Positions 62,391-64,000 of a stretch of 64,000 bases of DNA are shown one piece after another (the stretch's first letter is position 1; every line of letters starts with the position of its first letter). The notes under the pieces are model-generated. The model did no database searches. It saw only the letters and a list, made by a program, of their open reading frames with translations, and had not been told where the DNA came from. The position numbers and the translations under genes were made by a program. The DNA lies in the NCBI RefSeq assembly GCF_036456085.1, contig NZ_CP138632.1, positions 1,035,001 through 1,099,000 of the forward strand. The letters run 5' to 3'. Origin of the DNA: Veillonella parvula (GTDB lineage: Bacteria > Bacillota > Negativicutes > Veillonellales > Veillonellaceae).

Positions 62391-62771
62391 TTAAATCTTG
62401 ATGAAATTAAATACAAACATACATGTTAATAAAAATAACATTGGCAATGTAGAATAAAAATCTTTTTTAGCTTTTTTATTGAGCATTACTTTCACGTCAG
62501 GTGATAAACTACAATCCAATTCAATAGCAGGAACTCTTAACCACATTTCTAATAAAAACAGAATTACAGATATCAATTCTAATAAAAACCGCACTAGTCT
62601 AGAATATCCTGCAAAAATAATATATAAGAAAATTATCACACCTAAAAGCAGCTCTGAAATTAACAAAGATTTTGAGCGTTTAATTTTAATATGCTGTAAT
62701 GTGAAGTATGGATTTTTAATGAAATACAGACAAAATAAAAATGCTAAAAATCCTGCAAATACTACTATCAT
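62391..62771 (-). CDS. Small membrane protein, paralogue of the one at 59720
   Basis: A 126-residue protein with about four hydrophobic segments; ATG behind GGAGAAAG. Shared ordered motifs with the 59720-60109 product (NPYF, KRSKS, WLR--AI, KKAK-DFYS) identify it as a paralogue. It is the first gene of the array, 40 bp before the YezG-like gene, so the two probably form one unit that has been duplicated and rearranged. Confidence 0.65.
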   Translation of the reverse strand: MIVVFAGFLAFLFCLYFIKNPYFTLQHIKIKRSKSLLISELLLGVIIFLYIIFAGYSRLVRFLLELISVILFLLEMWLRVPAIELDCSLSPDVKVMLNKKAKKDFYSTLPMLFLLTCMFVFNFIKI

Positions 62772-62874
62772 AGCTTTCTCCTGTAAGACTAGTAAATATT
62801 TATTCCACGTCTATAATTCAATTATATGTTAAACTAATGTATACCACCAACGAATATTTTATTATATACGGCAA

Positions 62875-62939
62875 AAAAAGCACCATCTATCGAGGGACGA
62901 CTTATGTTTCGTTTAGTCCCTAAATAGATGGTGCTTTTT
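62875..62939 (-). terminator. Intrinsic terminator of the XRE-family gene
   Basis: Outer arms of about 15 bp (AAAAGCACCATCTAT at 62876-62890 with ATAGATGGTGCTTTT) and an inner GGGAC/GTCCC pair, followed on the minus strand by a T run. It overlaps the XRE stop codon. Confidence 0.8.
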
Positions 62940-63399
62940 ATTTTAGATTCCGTCGTGCCGCCAGACTACCAGCACTGCTAGCTAGTCCAGCCCGATTGAT
63001 ATGTGGGTTCCCATGTTTGTACGTCTTTGGCTTGCTGTCTTTATCTTCTACTTTTGATTTCTCAAATTTAGTAAATAGATTGTCTAGCTCACGCAAGAGC
63101 GCACGTTTTTGTGAGTCTTTCAACTCGAATACTTCACCTTTATAGGCGATGTATTTATTTTTTAATACAGGACTGAGATCATAGATGGGCTCGTGTTGTT
63201 CTCCATTTACATCCAACAGCTCATCCAAGGTCAATCCATAATATCGAGACAGAGCACAGAGTGTATCTAAATCTGGTTCGCGATACCCTGTTTCGTAATT
63301 TGAAAGCGCCGCATTACTGATACCTACGGCCTTTGCTACTTCGATTTGGCTTTTACCCATGCGCACGCGAGCACGCTTTAAGTTCTTGTAAAACTGCAT
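62938..63399 (-). CDS. XRE-family helix-turn-helix regulator
   Basis: A 153-residue DNA-binding protein; start ATG 63399 behind AGGTG. Residues 5-60 form a Cro/CI-type HTH: LKRARVRMGKSQIEVAKAVG then ISNAALSNYETGYREPDLDT and ALSRYYGLTLDELL. The rest is charged and helical, ending in a basic tail. Regulators like this control stress or mobile-element genes; no target is shown. A perfect 12-bp palindrome lies directly upstream of its ribosome site and may be its operator. Confidence 0.85.
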   Translation of the reverse strand: MQFYKNLKRARVRMGKSQIEVAKAVGISNAALSNYETGYREPDLDTLCALSRYYGLTLDELLDVNGEQHEPIYDLSPVLKNKYIAYKGEVFELKDSQKRALLRELDNLFTKFEKSKVEDKDSKPKTYKHGNPHINRAGLASSAGSLAARRNLK

Positions 63400-63409
63400 G
63401 TTCATCACC

Positions 63410-63421
63410 TGTATCGATACA
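63410..63421. promoter_or_regulatory. Palindrome upstream of the XRE gene
   Basis: TGTATCGATACA is a perfect 12-bp palindrome ending about ten bases before the XRE start codon, in the 5' leader. Its size fits a dimeric Cro/CI-type protein. Confidence 0.5.
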
Positions 63422-63445
63422 TAAACAACTACAAACTATAACTTC

Positions 63446-64000
63446 TTATAATAATGTATCACTGATTTTTTTGAAAGCTTCATCAGCAACGGCTAATGTG
63501 CGTTCCACTTCACTGCTCTTATGGCAGATAGATACGAAATTACTTTCATAAGGACTTGGCGCATAGTAGATACCATGACTCAAGTTATGGTGGAAGAACA
63601 TTTTAAATTGTTCTTCGTTGCAAGATGCTGCATCATCAAAGTTCTTAACTGGTTTGTCAGTAAAGAAGATGGTGAACATAGAGCCTACTCGTTGCACAAC
63701 AACAGGCACATTGTATTGTGCCGCCAATCTTTCAAAGCCTTCGCAAAGGGCAATCGTCGTATCTTCTACTTGTTTAAACACCGTTGGATCCCGTTGCAGA
63801 ATGGAAAGTGTTGCCAAACCAGAAGTAACAGCAATAGGATTACCACTCAATGTACCAGCTTGGTAAATAGGACCAGCTGGAGCAATTTGGTTCATAATCT
63901 CACGAGAGCCACCGAATACAGCAAGTGGCATGCCGCCACCAACGATTTTACCAAGGCATGTAAGGTCCGGTTTGATATTGTAACGTTTTTGAGCCCCACC
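63446..64000 (-). CDS. hemL: Glutamate-1-semialdehyde 2,1-aminomutase, C-terminal part
   Basis: Partial gene; the 5' end lies beyond the right edge. The 184 visible residues begin GGAQKRYNIKPDLTCLGKIV, where the Lys in LGKIVGGGMP is the expected pyridoxal phosphate lysine. They continue with GPIYQAGTLSGNPIAVTSGL, typical of HemL, and the small-domain end YYAPSPYESNFVSICHKSSE. The enzyme makes 5-aminolevulinate from glutamate-1-semialdehyde for haem and corrinoid synthesis. Confidence 0.92.
   Translation of the reverse strand, partial: GGAQKRYNIKPDLTCLGKIVGGGMPLAVFGGSREIMNQIAPAGPIYQAGTLSGNPIAVTSGLATLSILQRDPTVFKQVEDTTIALCEGFERLAAQYNVPVVVQRVGSMFTIFFTDKPVKNFDDAASCNEEQFKMFFHHNLSHGIYYAPSPYESNFVSICHKSSEVERTLAVADEAFKKISDTLL

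Overview
The window looks like chromosomal DNA of a Veillonella-type bacterium (Negativicutes: low-GC Firmicutes that keep an outer membrane). Promoters, Shine-Dalgarno sites and intrinsic terminators are Firmicute-like, and the content includes pyruvate:ferredoxin oxidoreductase, citrate-lyase-like genes, a two-domain pyruvate kinase and a Fur-family regulator. The two-partner secretion system at 50.5-59.5 kb, with a TpsB/Omp85-type pore, requires an outer membrane. The assignment is inference from gene content; no 16S sequence is inside the window.

Layout. 0-0.6 kb: promoter and leader of an rRNA operon running off the left edge, and a His-Gln-Lys tRNA operon. 0.8-9.4 kb: housekeeping and repair genes on the minus strand (speE, papain-like protein, ppiB, tcdA, VOC protein, sbcC, sbcD, nfo). 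9.5-12.5 kb: Fur/PerR-like regulator, an IS200-type element and the RNA helicase gene. 12.5-15.4 kb: small accessory segment with three membrane proteins, gene debris and a lipoprotein. 15.4-22.9 kb: aldehyde dehydrogenase, tex, folA, thyA, recQ. 23.2-33.3 kb: putP, WYL regulator, methyltransferase, the PFOR gene with a divergent LysR gene and a coupled coiled-coil membrane protein. 33.4-37.5 kb: SAP-type protein, MFS transporter, cupin, DUF4261-like protein and an unknown. 37.7-43.3 kb: citF-citE-citD, a DASS dicarboxylate/citrate transporter and a LysR regulator. 43.4-50.2 kb: BI-1 protein, pyruvate kinase, dnaE, YgjP-like metalloprotease. 50.5-62.8 kb: a cdiB-cdiA-cdiI-like contact-dependent inhibition locus preceded by an array of duplicated immunity-type and small membrane genes. 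62.9-64 kb: XRE regulator and the 3' part of hemL.

Most notable. (1) The toxin/immunity region: a 2158-residue CdiA-like protein with a short AT-rich tail, its pore, a candidate immunity gene, and an upstream array in which a tandem-domain YezG-like (DUF600-like) immunity gene has been partly duplicated as a 605-bp direct repeat and fused to fragments of other genes. (2) The citrate-lyase-like operon: its acyl carrier subunit has Lys where known CitD proteins carry the prosthetic-group serine, and no citC, citX or citG is nearby. (3) The IS200-type element: the tnpA ribosome binding site is inside a perfect inverted repeat, and a string of GC-rich hairpins lies between tnpA and the right end. 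Several promoters have clean dyads that are good operator candidates (Fur-like gene, MFS transporter, cit operon, WYL gene, recQ, aldehyde dehydrogenase, XRE gene).
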